The notes under the pieces: model-generated
Database searches by the model: none
Told to the model about the DNA's origin: nothing
The model's input: only the letters and a program-made list of their open reading frames with translations
Assembly (NCBI RefSeq): GCF_933509905.1
Contig: NZ_OW150024.1
Location: 2,220,001-2,284,000 of the forward strand
DNA: 64,000 bases
Source of the DNA: Trichlorobacter ammonificans
GTDB taxonomy: Bacteria > Desulfobacterota > Desulfuromonadia > Geobacterales > Pseudopelobacteraceae
Direction of reading: 5' to 3'
Shown: positions 37,736-47,295 of the stretch, piece by piece
Layout of the letters: each line of letters begins with the position of its first letter
How positions within the stretch are numbered: position 1 is the stretch's first letter
Translations under genes and position numbers: made by a program

Positions 37736-38021
37736 AACGAACAACATGGCTCATGACGGTGCCACAATGCGCCACGGCTCTGATCTCACCGTGTTTATTG
37801 GTGATTTATCGAATTCACCAGAACACAAGGCAGTTTTCGGAGCCTTCGTTTGTCCAGGCAGACCAGAGGACGACAGTGGCTCGCGCCCAACTGTTTCTGT
37901 CCAAGAAATCAATTGGATAGCCTTATCCTGTCCCCTTTTTCTCGTCAAGTTGTCCCTCGGAGCGCTGCTTCGTCGACAGCTGCGGATATTCTGGTATACT
38001 CGGCTCGGGAGAGTTCAGACG
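37736..38021. other. Stretch without a supportable gene
   Basis: Several short frames on both strands but none with a ribosome site or family pattern. Composition is less GC-rich than the flanks. Probably debris of the element that used the tRNA site. Confidence 0.5.
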
Positions 38022-38399
38022 ATGAGAACCGCCGTTACCATAGCTCTGTTCTGCGCCGGCGGCGGGCTGGCCCGGTACTATCTTTCCGGCTGGATCTACA
38101 GCCTGGCGGGGCGGGAGTTCCCCTGGGGGACGCTGGCGGTGAACGTGATCGGCGCCTTCTGTATCGGCGTGGTCATGGAGTTGGGAATGCGCGGCACCCT
38201 GCTGCCCGAAACGTTGCGGGTCGGGATCGCGGTCGGCTTTCTGGGCGGCTTGACCACCTTTTCCACCTTCAGCTACGAAACCTTCACCCTGCTGCGGGAC
38301 GGGCAGTTTCTGGCGGCCTTCGCCAATGTGCTGGTCAGCGTGCTGATCTGTCTCCTCTGCACCTGGCTCGGTATCGTAACGGTGCGGTCGCTCACCTGA
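38022..38399 (+). CDS. crcB: Fluoride exporter CrcB/FluC
   Basis: 125 aa with four membrane helices. Family motifs are GGGLARYYLSGWI, WGTLAVNVIGAFCIGV (with the conserved Asn) and GFLGGLTTFSTFSYETF (phenylalanine box and central Na+ site). It works as a dual-topology dimer. The ATG at 38022 lies after GGGAGAG. No fluoride riboswitch is seen upstream. Paired with DUF190. Confidence 0.95.
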   Translation: MRTAVTIALFCAGGGLARYYLSGWIYSLAGREFPWGTLAVNVIGAFCIGVVMELGMRGTLLPETLRVGIAVGFLGGLTTFSTFSYETFTLLRDGQFLAAFANVLVSVLICLLCTWLGIVTVRSLT

Positions 38400-38411
38400 C
38401 GGAGGCTCGGC

Positions 38412-38753
38412 ATGACAAAACTGATCGGCGAGCAGCAGTTGATGCGGATTTTCATCGGCGAGGGGGATCGCCACGGTCAGCGGCCGCTCTACGAGGCGCT
38501 GGTGGAACTGCTGCGGTGCGAAGGAGTTGCCGGCGTCACCGTGGTGCGGGGGATTTGCGGTTTCGGTGCCAATCGGATTTTTCACACTCAAAAGCTGCTG
38601 GATCTCTCCGCCGACCTGCCGATTATCGTCGAGGCGGTGGACAGTCCGGAGGCGATCAGCGCCGTCATGCCGCAGATCGATGCCATGATGAGCGGCGGCA
38701 TGATCACCCTGGAGAAGGCCACGGTCATCCGTTACAGCCACAAGAAGCCATGA
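38412..38753 (+). CDS. DUF190 protein
   Basis: 113 aa PII-like fold. LMRIFIGEGDRHGQRPLYEALVELLRCEGVAGVTVVRGICGFG and DLPIIVEAVDSPE are the DUF190 signatures. DUF190 genes are often next to crcB, as here (12 bases apart), and may sense a small ligand for fluoride export. Confidence 0.92.
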   Translation: MTKLIGEQQLMRIFIGEGDRHGQRPLYEALVELLRCEGVAGVTVVRGICGFGANRIFHTQKLLDLSADLPIIVEAVDSPEAISAVMPQIDAMMSGGMITLEKATVIRYSHKKP

Positions 38754-38770
38754 ACCGGGAGGGGGAGAAG

Positions 38771-40021
38771 ATGAGCATACGATTCGTCTGTCTGTCGTCA
38801 ACGGGAGCATTGCTGCTGCTGGCGTCGTCGGTGATGGCCGCCGAGAAGCCGCATCCGCCCTACCCCCACTACTGGATGAGCATTGCCACCTCGAACCAGA
38901 GCATACCGGGCATGTCGGAACAGATGGCCGGCATGGCCGCTCGGTTCGGCGGACGTGGTGCGGCCTTCGGACCGCGACGGGAACTGCTGCTGCAGCTTGA
39001 AACCCCTCGGGTGGTGCAGGAGCCGAAGGCCGACCACCTGATCCCGCCGGGACAAAAGATGGGTGAGCGTCTTCCCCTGGTGACGCCGGTACAGGAAAAA
39101 ACCGACTACCGGCCGGAACGGGGCGAACGGGAGAAGCCGGAACAGATTGAAAAGCCCAAGGTGCGGATGCTGATCTACTGGGGCTGCGGTGATACCGTGC
39201 CCAAGGGGCAGCCACGGGTGGTCGATACCGCCACCATGTCCCCGGCCGAGTTCGGTCGCGCCCTTGCCGGCCGCAGCGCCAGTCCGCAGACACCGCCCCT
39301 GCCGCGTAAAGGCTGGACCTATGCCGATTGGCCCAACGCCGATGATCGCCAGGACATCCCCAAGGATGCCTCGCTTCTGGGCAGCCACCAGGTCAAGGGG
39401 AATTACCTGCCGGACATATCGTTCGCCCTGGACCAGAAACGGGATTTCATGGTGCCGGTGGAATTTTCCACCATGAACCGTACCGCTGCCGGAGCCTGGC
39501 AGTTCCAGTGGAAGGCCATTCCCACGGCCAGTGCCTACTTTGCCACCGCCATGGGGCATAACCAGAAAACCGGAGAGACCATTGTCTGGTCAGCCAGCGA
39601 CGTTCCCGAAACCGGTTTCGGCCTGATGGGCTACCTCACCAACGGCGACGTGCAACGATTTCTGAAAGATCGGGTCATCATGCCGGCCAGCCGCACCAAC
39701 TGTACCATCCCAGCCGGTGTGTTCGGCGAGGTCGAGGGGGTCATGCTCCAGTTCATCGCCTACGGAGAAGAGTTGAATATTGTGCATCCGCCGCGGCCGA
39801 AGGATCCGAAACAGCCCTGGAATCCCCAGTGGTCGGTGAAGGTGCGACTCAAGTCCACCGCCTCCTCGCCGCTCATGGCTGCCGACGGGGAACAGGAAGA
39901 TGCGCGCCGCCGCCCGGCCAAGCGCTCCGATGGCGACGACGAGCGTCAGGAACCGTCGTCCCGTCCCGAAAAACCGGCTGGGGGAGTGCTGGACGGTTTC
40001 AAGGGACTACTCGGCTTCTGA
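38771..40021 (+). CDS. Secreted protein of unknown function
   Basis: 416 aa. The start at 38771 has GGAGGGGGAG just upstream; an in-frame ATG at 38750 overlaps the DUF190 stop. The signal peptide ends at SSVMAAEK. There is an N-terminal Pro/Arg-rich region, then a central beta-rich domain (VRMLIYWGCGDTVPKGQPRVVD, SYFATAMGHNQKTGETIVWSASD-type strands) and an acidic/basic low-complexity tail. The GCG in YWGCG and the NCTIPAGVF stretch are the only other cysteines. The protein resembles uncharacterised periplasmic proteins; no function claimed. Confidence 0.78.
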   Translation: MSIRFVCLSSTGALLLLASSVMAAEKPHPPYPHYWMSIATSNQSIPGMSEQMAGMAARFGGRGAAFGPRRELLLQLETPRVVQEPKADHLIPPGQKMGERLPLVTPVQEKTDYRPERGEREKPEQIEKPKVRMLIYWGCGDTVPKGQPRVVDTATMSPAEFGRALAGRSASPQTPPLPRKGWTYADWPNADDRQDIPKDASLLGSHQVKGNYLPDISFALDQKRDFMVPVEFSTMNRTAAGAWQFQWKAIPTASAYFATAMGHNQKTGETIVWSASDVPETGFGLMGYLTNGDVQRFLKDRVIMPASRTNCTIPAGVFGEVEGVMLQFIAYGEELNIVHPPRPKDPKQPWNPQWSVKVRLKSTASSPLMAADGEQEDARRRPAKRSDGDDERQEPSSRPEKPAGGVLDGFKGLLGF

Positions 40022-40264
40022 ACCGCAAAATCTGCTGGAACTTGGCGGAACCGGTATGTTAAGCTGCTGCAATTGATGACGGCCACTGGCAACGGGGCCG
40101 ATCCTCAGGAAACCTCGTTCAGCACTACCGACATACCGCCTGGATTTGCACCATGGAACCGGGACGGACGGCAACAGAACGCCACACTGTCACGCTTTCG
40201 CCGACAGTTTGTCCATAGAACGCACCGTCCGCACAGATGGTGCGTTTTTTCGTTTGGAGCGATG
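40022..40264 (+). promoter_or_regulatory. panB leader region
   Basis: A 243-base gap with no gene. It should hold the panB promoter and leader. It contains several GC-rich stems and ends in the terminator at 40219-40250. A pan-type RNA leader is possible but I cannot confirm its consensus. Confidence 0.4.
40219..40250 (+). terminator. Terminator just upstream of panB
   Basis: AACGCACC/GGTGCGTT stem then TTTT, ending 14 bases before the panB ATG. It can end upstream transcripts or act as an attenuator for the pan operon. Confidence 0.75.
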
Positions 40265-41065
40265 ATGAAAAAGAACGTCACCATACCCGAACTGTTGCAG
40301 ATGAAGCGGGAAGGACACAGAATCGCCGTCCTGACCGCCTACGACTACCCCACGGCCCGCCTGCTGGACGGTGCCGGGGTCGATGTCCTGCTGGTGGGGG
40401 ATTCCGTCGGTGTGGTGGTTGCCGGCCACGAGAATACGCTGCCGGTCACCATGGAGGAGCTGCTCTACCATGTGAAGGCGGTGGTCCGCGCCAAGCCCAA
40501 GGCGCTGGTGGTGGCCGACATGCCGTTTATGTCCTGCCAGGCCGGTGAAGCCGAAGCCTTGAAGAACTGCGGCCGGATGCTACAGGAAGGGGGCGCCCAG
40601 GCGGTCAAGATCGAAGGTGGCGTGAACATGGCACCGATCATCCGCTCCGTGACCGGGATGGACATTCCGGTGATGGGGCATGTGGGGCTGACCCCCCAGT
40701 CGGTGCACCGCATGGGGGGCTACCGGGTGCAGGGGCGCAAGGACCAGGCGGAGCGGATCGTCGAGGATGCCCTGGCGGTGCAGGAGGCCGGTGCCTTTGC
40801 CGTGGTGCTGGAGGGAATTCCGGCAAAACTGGCGGCCCGCATTACCGACATGCTGGAGATTCCCACCATCGGCATCGGTGCCGGTCCCTACTGCTCCGGC
40901 CAAGTGCTGGTGATCCACGACATTCTCGGCCTGTGCGAGAAATATTCCCCCAAGTTTGTCAAGCGCTATGCCGACCTCTCACCGCTCATCACCGAAGCGG
41001 CACGACAGTATGTGTCAGACGTGAAAGATGGTATCTTCCCCACCGAGGAGCACTCGTTCACATGA
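40265..41065 (+). CDS. panB: 3-methyl-2-oxobutanoate hydroxymethyltransferase PanB
   Basis: 266 aa. [28 protein letters not shown], the [21 protein letters not shown] motif and [21 protein letters not shown] mark PanB. The second of two adjacent ATGs (40265) has better spacing to GGAG; the first is 40262. First gene of panB-panC-panP. Confidence 0.97.
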   Translation: MKKNVTIPELLQMKREGHRIAVLTAYDYPTARLLDGAGVDVLLVGDSVGVVVAGHENTLPVTMEELLYHVKAVVRAKPKALVVADMPFMSCQAGEAEALKNCGRMLQEGGAQAVKIEGGVNMAPIIRSVTGMDIPVMGHVGLTPQSVHRMGGYRVQGRKDQAERIVEDALAVQEAGAFAVVLEGIPAKLAARITDMLEIPTIGIGAGPYCSGQVLVIHDILGLCEKYSPKFVKRYADLSPLITEAARQYVSDVKDGIFPTEEHSFT

Positions 41066-41913
41066 AGTTGATCCATGACGTGCAGGAGATGCAGCAGACC
41101 GCCCTGGCGCTCAGACGACAGGGGAAGCGTATCTCCTTCGTTCCTACCATGGGTTTTCTGCACGAGGGACACGCCTCGCTGTTGCGGGAAGGACGGCGGC
41201 AGGGGGATGTTCTGGTGCTCTCCATCTTCGTCAACCCGACCCAGTTCGGCCCCACCGAGGACCTTGACCGCTACCCCCGCAACCTGGCTGGAGACTGCGC
41301 CTTGGCCGAAGCCTGCGGCACGGACATCGTCTTTGCACCAACGGCCGCAGCGATGTACCCGCCCGGCTTCCAGACCACGGTCTCTCTAGGGCCGCTCACC
41401 GCCCCCCTCTGCGGGGCCAGTCGCCCCGGCCATTTCAACGGTGTGGCGGTGGTGGTGACCAAGCTCTTCGGCATCGTGCAGCCGGATATCGCCTTGTTCG
41501 GTAAGAAGGATTTCCAGCAGCTTGCCGTCATCCGGCGGATGACGGCCGACCTGAACCTGCCGGTGGAGATCATCGGCATGCCGATTGTCCGGGAACCGGA
41601 CGGCCTGGCTATGTCGTCGCGCAACAGCTACCTGTCGCCGGAAGAACGGCAGCAGGCCCTCTGCCTCTACCGGGCACTGCTGGCGGTGCGCGAGCTGTTC
41701 GAGCGGGGAGAAACTTCGGCGGAGCTGCTGCTGACGGCGGCCCGTGCGCAGATCGGGGCGACTTCCGCTGCGGTGATCGACTACCTCGAACTGCGGGACG
41801 GCATCACCCTGGAGCCGGTTGCGCAGGCCATCAACGGCACCCTGCTGGCCCTGGCGGTGAAGATCGGCTCCACCCGTCTCATCGACAACACCGTGCTGGG
41901 AGAGGAGCTCTGA
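41062..41913 (+). CDS. panC: Pantothenate synthetase PanC
   Basis: 283 aa. The HIGH-type motif [46 protein letters not shown] and [13 protein letters not shown] are all intact. It ligates pantoate and beta-alanine. It overlaps panB by four bases and panP by one. Confidence 0.98.
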   Translation: MKLIHDVQEMQQTALALRRQGKRISFVPTMGFLHEGHASLLREGRRQGDVLVLSIFVNPTQFGPTEDLDRYPRNLAGDCALAEACGTDIVFAPTAAAMYPPGFQTTVSLGPLTAPLCGASRPGHFNGVAVVVTKLFGIVQPDIALFGKKDFQQLAVIRRMTADLNLPVEIIGMPIVREPDGLAMSSRNSYLSPEERQQALCLYRALLAVRELFERGETSAELLLTAARAQIGATSAAVIDYLELRDGITLEPVAQAINGTLLALAVKIGSTRLIDNTVLGEEL

Positions 41914-43526
41914 TGCCCAACAAGGCCCGCGCTACCCTGGAAACCCTCTACCGGATTTTCACCGTACCGGAGGCCCCGGACTCCACCCTCGGCAGCATCG
42001 ATCACGCGATCACCGACGATGTGGCCGGGTTCCTGCGCAATCATATCGTTGCCGTCGAACGCCCCCTGGAGGAGATCGAAGCCAGCTTCTCCTCCTGCGC
42101 CATCCCCGAAGAGCCGACCTATGTTTCCGACTACACCGAGTTCGTCAAGGAGAACCTGGTGGCCCAGTCGGTGCACACTGCGGCCCCCGGCTTCGTGGGG
42201 CACATGACCTCGGCGCTTCCCTACTTCATGCTCCCCTTGGCGCGGCTCATGACCGCGCTTAACCAGAACCTGGTCAAGGTGGAGACCTCCAAGGCGTTCA
42301 CCCCCATGGAACGCCAGGTGCTGGCCATGCTGCACCACCTGATCTACCGCTGCCCCGACGACTTCTACCCTCCTTGGATGCATAACAGCCAGGCCGCCCT
42401 GGGGGCCTTCTGCTCCGGCGGCACCATCGCCAACATCACGGCGCTCTGGGTGGCCCGCAACCGCCTCTTTGCACCGGAAGGGGAGTTCCGCGGCATTGCC
42501 CAGGAGGGGCTGGCCCGGTCGCTGCGCCACCGGGGCATTGACGGCATCGCCGTGCTGGTCTCCGAGCGGGGACACTACTCCCTGGGCAAGGCAGCCGACC
42601 TGCTGGGGATCGGCCGCGACCATCTGATCAGGGTGCCGATCAACGAGCAGAACCGGATCGACCTGCAGGCGTTGCGCAACGAGTGCCGCCGCCTGCAGGA
42701 TCGGAACATCCGCCCCCTGGCCCTGGTGGGGATCGCCGGCACCACCGAAACCGGCAACGTGGACCCGTTGGGAGCCATGGCCGACCTGGCGGCCGAGCTG
42801 GGCTGCCACTTCCACGTGGATGCCGCCTGGGGCGGACCGACCCTCTTCTCCGACCGCCATCGCCATCTTCTGGCCGGTATCGAGCGGGCCGACTCGGTCA
42901 CCATCGACGCCCACAAGCAGCTCTACGTGCCGATGGGGGCCGGCATGGTGGTGTTCAAGGACCCCACCGCCGTCTCCGCCATCGAGCACCACGCCGCCTA
43001 CATCCTGCGCCACGGCTCCAAGGACCTGGGCAGTCATACCCTGGAAGGATCGCGTCCCGGCAAGGCACTGCTGGTGCATGCCGGTCTCTCCATCATCGGC
43101 CGCAAGGGGTATGAACTGCTCATCGACCTGGGGATAGAACGGGCCCGTACCTTTGCCGACCTGATCGACCGCCATCCCGACTTTGAGCTGACCAGCCGGC
43201 CGGAGTTGAACATCCTCACCTACCGCTACTGCCCGGCAGCCGTACAACAGCGCCTGGCCGAGGCCGACCCGGACGAGCGGGACCGGATCAACGGGCTGCT
43301 GGATCAGGTCTGCCAACTGCTGCAGAAATACCAGCGGGAGGCGGGCAAGACCTTTGTCTCCCGTACCCGGCTGCGGATCAGCCGCTACGGCGGCGAGATC
43401 ACCGTGCTGCGCAGCGTGCTGGCCAACCCCCTGACCACGGACGAAATCCTGGCCTCGGTGCTGGAGGAACAGTGCGAGATTGTCCGGCAGCCGGAAATTC
43501 ACGCCTTGCTGGAGCAGATTGGATAA
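41913..43526 (+). CDS. panP: PLP-dependent aspartate 1-decarboxylase PanP
   Basis: 537 aa group II decarboxylase. The PLP lysine is in TIDAHKQLYVPMGAGM; HVDAAWGGP carries the PLP-binding Asp and VGIAGTTETGNVDP is conserved. In this family PanP makes beta-alanine from aspartate and replaces pyruvoyl PanD. The gene overlaps panC (TGATG), which makes a glutamate or tyrosine decarboxylase role unlikely. Confidence 0.9.
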   Translation: MPNKARATLETLYRIFTVPEAPDSTLGSIDHAITDDVAGFLRNHIVAVERPLEEIEASFSSCAIPEEPTYVSDYTEFVKENLVAQSVHTAAPGFVGHMTSALPYFMLPLARLMTALNQNLVKVETSKAFTPMERQVLAMLHHLIYRCPDDFYPPWMHNSQAALGAFCSGGTIANITALWVARNRLFAPEGEFRGIAQEGLARSLRHRGIDGIAVLVSERGHYSLGKAADLLGIGRDHLIRVPINEQNRIDLQALRNECRRLQDRNIRPLALVGIAGTTETGNVDPLGAMADLAAELGCHFHVDAAWGGPTLFSDRHRHLLAGIERADSVTIDAHKQLYVPMGAGMVVFKDPTAVSAIEHHAAYILRHGSKDLGSHTLEGSRPGKALLVHAGLSIIGRKGYELLIDLGIERARTFADLIDRHPDFELTSRPELNILTYRYCPAAVQQRLAEADPDERDRINGLLDQVCQLLQKYQREAGKTFVSRTRLRISRYGGEITVLRSVLANPLTTDEILASVLEEQCEIVRQPEIHALLEQIG

Positions 43527-43549
43527 CTCTGTACGGAATGCATCTATCG

Positions 43550-43586
43550 GCCCCTGATGGCGTACCGCCCTCAGGGGCTTTCTTTA
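43550..43586 (+). terminator. Terminator of the pan operon
   Basis: GCCCCTGA/TCAGGGGC with GGGCGG-type loop pairing, then TTTCTTT. Confidence 0.85.
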
Positions 43587-43613
43587 TGGCCGAAGCGTGC
43601 TATGCTGATATCC

Positions 43614-44852
43614 ATGAACACCATCACTCTTCATACCGCCTCCTGGCTGTTCAACCCCGGCCGACCCCCGATCCCCGGCGGTGCGCTGGCGGTGCGGGAC
43701 GGGCGCATCCTGGAGACGGGCACGGCGGAGGAACTGACCAGCCGCTACGGTGCGGCCCAACGGATCGACTATCCCGGCTGCGTGCTGCTGCCCGGCTTCG
43801 TCAACGCCCATATCCATCTGGAGTTGACCCACTTTCCGGCCTGGCGCCTGCGGGGCGGGCTCGACTATCACCCCCGCACCTTTGCGGATTGGCTGGTGCA
43901 GATGGTCAAGGTGCGGCGGGGGGTAGCGCCGGAGGAGGTGCTGGCATCCCTGAAGGCCGGTATCGAGACCTCGCTGTGGGCAGGCACCACCTGCGTCGGC
44001 GACATCATCACGAGCCCTGAACTGCTGCAGGCATACCAGGGCGCGCCTGGCTCCAATAGGCTGTATCTTGAGCTGATAGGACAGGATACGTCACTTTTTT
44101 CCGGGCGGTTGCAGAAGGCGCTGGATGCCCTGAAAACCTTTGACGCATCGCACCATCCCGGCCTTTCTCCCCATGCCCCCTATACCCTGAACGGGGCCGT
44201 TCTTCCCGCCATTGCGGAAGCGGCCCGCCGGGGAGAGTACCCGTTGTCCCTGCATCTGGCCGAGTCAACGGCTGAAGACACGCTGCTGTTCGACTCCACC
44301 GGTCCCCTGGCCGAACTGCTCTACCCCCTGGTGGGCTGGAGCGATTTCCTGCCGCCCCCCCGCCGCACCACGCCGGCCCGGTTCTTTGATGCCGCCGGTC
44401 TGCTGGGACCGCAAACCCTGGCGGTGCACTGCGTGCATCTGACCCCTGCCGACGGGGTCCTGCTGAAAGAACGGGGGGTGACCATCTGCCTCTGCCCCCG
44501 CAGCAACGAACGGCTGGCCGTGGGGACCGCGCCGGTGCACCTGTTCAGGAAACTGGACATTCCCCTCTGCCTGGGCACCGATTCCCTGGCCAGCAACGAT
44601 TCGCTGTCGCTGTGGGATGAAATCCGTTTTGCCTTGGACATATACCGCGGCGAACTGTCACCCGACGACCTGCTGGTCATGGCCACCAGCGGCGGGGCCG
44701 CCGGGCTGGGGCTGGCCGATGCGGTCGGCTCCCTTGAGCCGGGCAAGCGGGCCGATTTTCAGGTGGTGGAACTGGACGGCGCCTGCACGGTGCAGCGGCT
44801 GCTCAGCCACGGGAAACTGCAGGCGGTGCTGGTGGGTGGCGTGGAACGCTGA
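43614..44852 (+). CDS. Amidohydrolase (cytosine deaminase/ATZ-TRZ type), possible aminofutalosine deaminase
   Basis: 412 aa. Metal motifs: NAHIHLELTHF, LSLHLAES, HCVHLTPADG and GTDSLASNDSLSLWDE. These make a mononuclear-metal deaminase of the 5'-deaminase class. In bacteria using the futalosine menaquinone route this family includes 6-amino-6-deoxyfutalosine deaminase; assignment here is a guess by family only. ATG 43614 is chosen; another lies 12 bases earlier and neither has a strong ribosome site. Confidence 0.78.
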   Translation: MNTITLHTASWLFNPGRPPIPGGALAVRDGRILETGTAEELTSRYGAAQRIDYPGCVLLPGFVNAHIHLELTHFPAWRLRGGLDYHPRTFADWLVQMVKVRRGVAPEEVLASLKAGIETSLWAGTTCVGDIITSPELLQAYQGAPGSNRLYLELIGQDTSLFSGRLQKALDALKTFDASHHPGLSPHAPYTLNGAVLPAIAEAARRGEYPLSLHLAESTAEDTLLFDSTGPLAELLYPLVGWSDFLPPPRRTTPARFFDAAGLLGPQTLAVHCVHLTPADGVLLKERGVTICLCPRSNERLAVGTAPVHLFRKLDIPLCLGTDSLASNDSLSLWDEIRFALDIYRGELSPDDLLVMATSGGAAGLGLADAVGSLEPGKRADFQVVELDGACTVQRLLSHGKLQAVLVGGVER

Positions 44853-44899
44853 GCTTCGGCGCACGGTGCATCACGATCTACTTCAGGAGCAGATGAAAG

Positions 44900-45688
44900 A
44901 TGGGACTTAGCCCCTCAGAACTGGATGAACTGCAAACGGCGGTACGGCTGCTGGAAACGCCGGGGCTGGCTACAAAGATCAGCAGCTTCGTGGGTACCCC
45001 CCTTGAAGCGGGGCTGAAAAAGCTGCCGGAGTCGTGGCACGGGACCATCAGTACCGCCACCCGGAAATCCATTGAAAAGGCGCTTGATGTGGCGCTGCTG
45101 ACCCTGGACCGGAAGGAGCGGACAGCCCCCGCCAACCTGCTGCACAAGGTGGCGGTGGGGGTGTCGGGAGCAGCGGGGGGCACCTTCGGTCTGGCGGCCC
45201 TTGCCGTGGAGCTGCCGGTCTCCACCACCATCATGTTGCGCTCCATTGCCGATATTGCCCGCAGCCAGGGGGAGGATCTGGGTTGTGCGGAAGCCCGCTT
45301 GCAGTGCGTCCAGGTGCTGGCCCTCGGTGGTCCGGCCACTGGTGACGACGGTGCGGAGACCAGCTATTTCGCGGCACGGGCAGCCCTCTCCAAGGCGGTC
45401 TCCGATGCCGCCGCCCATCTGACCCGCCACGGCCTCTCCCAGCAGGGCGCCCCCGCCCTGGTACGGCTGATCAGTCAGCTGAGTGCCCGCTTTTCCATTA
45501 TTGTCTCCGAGAAGGCGGCGGCTCAGGCGGTACCACTGGTGGGTGCCCTGGGCGGGGCGGCGATCAACACCCTGTTCATCGCTCACTTCCAGAACAGGGG
45601 ACAGGGGCATTTTACGGTCAGACGGCTCGAGCGGCTGCACGGCAAGGACGAGGTGCGCCGGCACTATGAGCGTCTGTCGCGGGACTGA
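44900..45688 (+). CDS. EcsC-family protein
   Basis: 262 aa. Hydrophobic core GVSGAAGGTFGLAALAVELPVSTTIMLRSIADIA and AAQAVPLVGALGGAAINTLFIAHFQNRGQGHFTVRRLE are EcsC family hallmarks. The role is unsettled; EcsC accompanies the Ecs ABC transporter in Bacillus, but no transporter is nearby. Likely monocistronic. Confidence 0.9.
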   Translation: MGLSPSELDELQTAVRLLETPGLATKISSFVGTPLEAGLKKLPESWHGTISTATRKSIEKALDVALLTLDRKERTAPANLLHKVAVGVSGAAGGTFGLAALAVELPVSTTIMLRSIADIARSQGEDLGCAEARLQCVQVLALGGPATGDDGAETSYFAARAALSKAVSDAAAHLTRHGLSQQGAPALVRLISQLSARFSIIVSEKAAAQAVPLVGALGGAAINTLFIAHFQNRGQGHFTVRRLERLHGKDEVRRHYERLSRD

Positions 45689-45777
45689 AGCGGTTTCGTT
45701 CTCCCTTTCCCCCGTCACCGCCTGGGTCCGCCCCGTGCTGACCCTCTGGGGCAGCAGAGACACCGAGAAAAATTTTC

Positions 45778-45819
45778 TTGACAGAACCACACTTATTTTA
45801 TATCTATATTTTTAATAGA
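45778..45819 (+). promoter_or_regulatory. Promoter and candidate operator of the Rrf2 gene
   Basis: TTGACA at 45778-45783, then 17 bases and TATCTA. The start of transcription would be only a few bases before the ATG. The palindrome TCTAT-ATTTTTA-ATAGA (45803-45819) covers it, and ATCTATAT recurs before cysK, so autoregulation is likely. Confidence 0.55.
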
Positions 45820-45820
45820 C

Positions 45821-46282
45821 ATGATCATTTCAAAAAAGACCACATACGCCCTGAAGGCGCTGCACTATCTGGCCGAGCAGCCAGGCGACCAACCGGTCCT
45901 GATTGCCGACTTGGCCAAGGCAGAGAATATTCCGAAGAAGTTTCTGGAGTTCATCCTGCTCTCCCTGCGCAAGGGGGGGATTCTGCAGAGCAGGATCGGC
46001 AAAGGGGGTGGCTACTCGCTGGCCCAGCCGGCGAACCGGATCAGCATCGGCTCGATCGTTCGCATCCTGGAGGGGGATACGGCGCCGGTTCCCTGCCTCG
46101 GCAGCAGCAAGAGTCGCTGCGATGAATGCCGGGATGAAGCCACCTGCGGCATCCGCCTGATCATGAGCGATGTGGACCGTGCCCTTTCTCAGGTACTGGA
46201 CTCTTTGACCCTGGCCGACATGGTGGAGCGCAGCGAGGCGGAGCGCAGCAAGCGCCGCAATATCGTTGACTTCAGCATATAA
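45821..46282 (+). CDS. Rrf2-family regulator (CymR/IscR type)
   Basis: 153 aa. Winged helix [20 protein letters not shown] with recognition helix [19 protein letters not shown], and [16 protein letters not shown]. Four cysteines near residue 91-110 ([18 protein letters not shown]) could bind an Fe-S cluster as in IscR. The gene sits 60 bases before cysK, so control of cysteine synthesis, as CymR does in Firmicutes, is the simplest reading. There is no Shine-Dalgarno in front of the ATG. Confidence 0.88.
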   Translation: MIISKKTTYALKALHYLAEQPGDQPVLIADLAKAENIPKKFLEFILLSLRKGGILQSRIGKGGGYSLAQPANRISIGSIVRILEGDTAPVPCLGSSKSRCDECRDEATCGIRLIMSDVDRALSQVLDSLTLADMVERSEAERSKRRNIVDFSI

Positions 46283-46307
46283 AAAATTTTTGCCTGAAAC
46301 ACCTAGT

Positions 46308-46323
46308 AAATCTATATGTAATT
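46308..46323 (+). promoter_or_regulatory. Candidate Rrf2 site before cysK
   Basis: AAATCTATATGTAATT shares ATCTATAT and the trailing TAAT with the site in front of the rrf2 gene. It lies about 20 bases before the cysK ATG. Confidence 0.45.
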
Positions 46324-46341
46324 CCAGAAAGGACACGAGCC

Positions 46342-47295
46342 ATGAGCAGAATATTCCCCGACAACTCGCAATCAATCGGCAACACCCCGCTCGTCAAACT
46401 GAACCACGTTACCGAAGGGGCCAAGGCAACCGTCCTGGCCAAGATTGAGGGACGCAACCCGGCCTATTCGGTCAAATGCCGCATCGGCGCCAACCTGATC
46501 TGGGACGCCGAGAAGCGCGGCGTCCTCAAGCCCGGCGTGGAGATCATCGAACCCACCTCCGGCAACACCGGCATTGCCCTGGCCTACGTGGCCGCGGCCC
46601 GTGGCTACAAGCTGACCCTGACCATGCCGGAGACCATGAGTATCGAGCGCCGCCGGGTGCTGGCAGCCCTGGGGGCCAACCTGATCCTCACCCCCGGCGC
46701 CGAAGGGATGAAGGGGGCCATCAACCGGGCCGAGGAGATCGCCGCTTCCGATCCCCAGAAATATTTCATCCCCCAGCAGTTCAAGAACCCGGCCAACCCG
46801 GAGATCCACGAACTGACCACCGGGCCGGAGATCTGGAACGACACCGACGGCGGCGTTGACGTGCTGGTTTCCGGGGTCGGCACCGGCGGCACCATTTCCG
46901 GGGTATCCCGCTACATCAAGAACATCAAGGGGAAGAAGATCGTTTCCGTTGCCGTGGAGCCGAAGGAGAGCCCGGTGATCAGCCAGCATCTGGCCGGCCA
47001 GCCGCTGCAGCCCGCGCCCCACAAGATCCAGGGGATCGGCGCCGGATTTATCCCTGAGACCCTTGACCTGTCCGTGGTGGACCGGGTGGAACAGGTGGAG
47101 AGTGCCGAGGCGATCGAATTCGCCAAGCGGCTGGCCAGGGAGGAGGGACTGCTGGTGGGTATCTCCAGCGGTGCCGCCGCAGCCGCAGCCGTCCGCCTGG
47201 CCTTTCTGGAAGAATTTGCCGGCACGACCATTGTGGTGGTGCTTCCCGACGGCGCAGAACGCTATCTCTCAACCGCGCTCTTCGAGGGACTGTAA
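46342..47295 (+). CDS. cysK: Cysteine synthase A (O-acetylserine sulfhydrylase)
   Basis: 317 aa. PLP lysine in [12 protein letters not shown], the substrate loop [19 protein letters not shown], and the PLP-phosphate site [15 protein letters not shown]. It makes cysteine from O-acetylserine and sulfide. Its stop overlaps the yezD start (TAATG). Confidence 0.97.
   Translation: MSRIFPDNSQSIGNTPLVKLNHVTEGAKATVLAKIEGRNPAYSVKCRIGANLIWDAEKRGVLKPGVEIIEPTSGNTGIALAYVAAARGYKLTLTMPETMSIERRRVLAALGANLILTPGAEGMKGAINRAEEIAASDPQKYFIPQQFKNPANPEIHELTTGPEIWNDTDGGVDVLVSGVGTGGTISGVSRYIKNIKGKKIVSVAVEPKESPVISQHLAGQPLQPAPHKIQGIGAGFIPETLDLSVVDRVEQVESAEAIEFAKRLAREEGLLVGISSGAAAAAAVRLAFLEEFAGTTIVVVLPDGAERYLSTALFEGL

Noticed and set aside
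37732-37948. Short overlapping frames after the integrase remnant
   Set aside because: No ribosome site, no family pattern, and conflicting frames on both strands.
37736-38021. Fluoride riboswitch before crcB
   Set aside because: The conserved crcB-motif words were not found in the upstream region.
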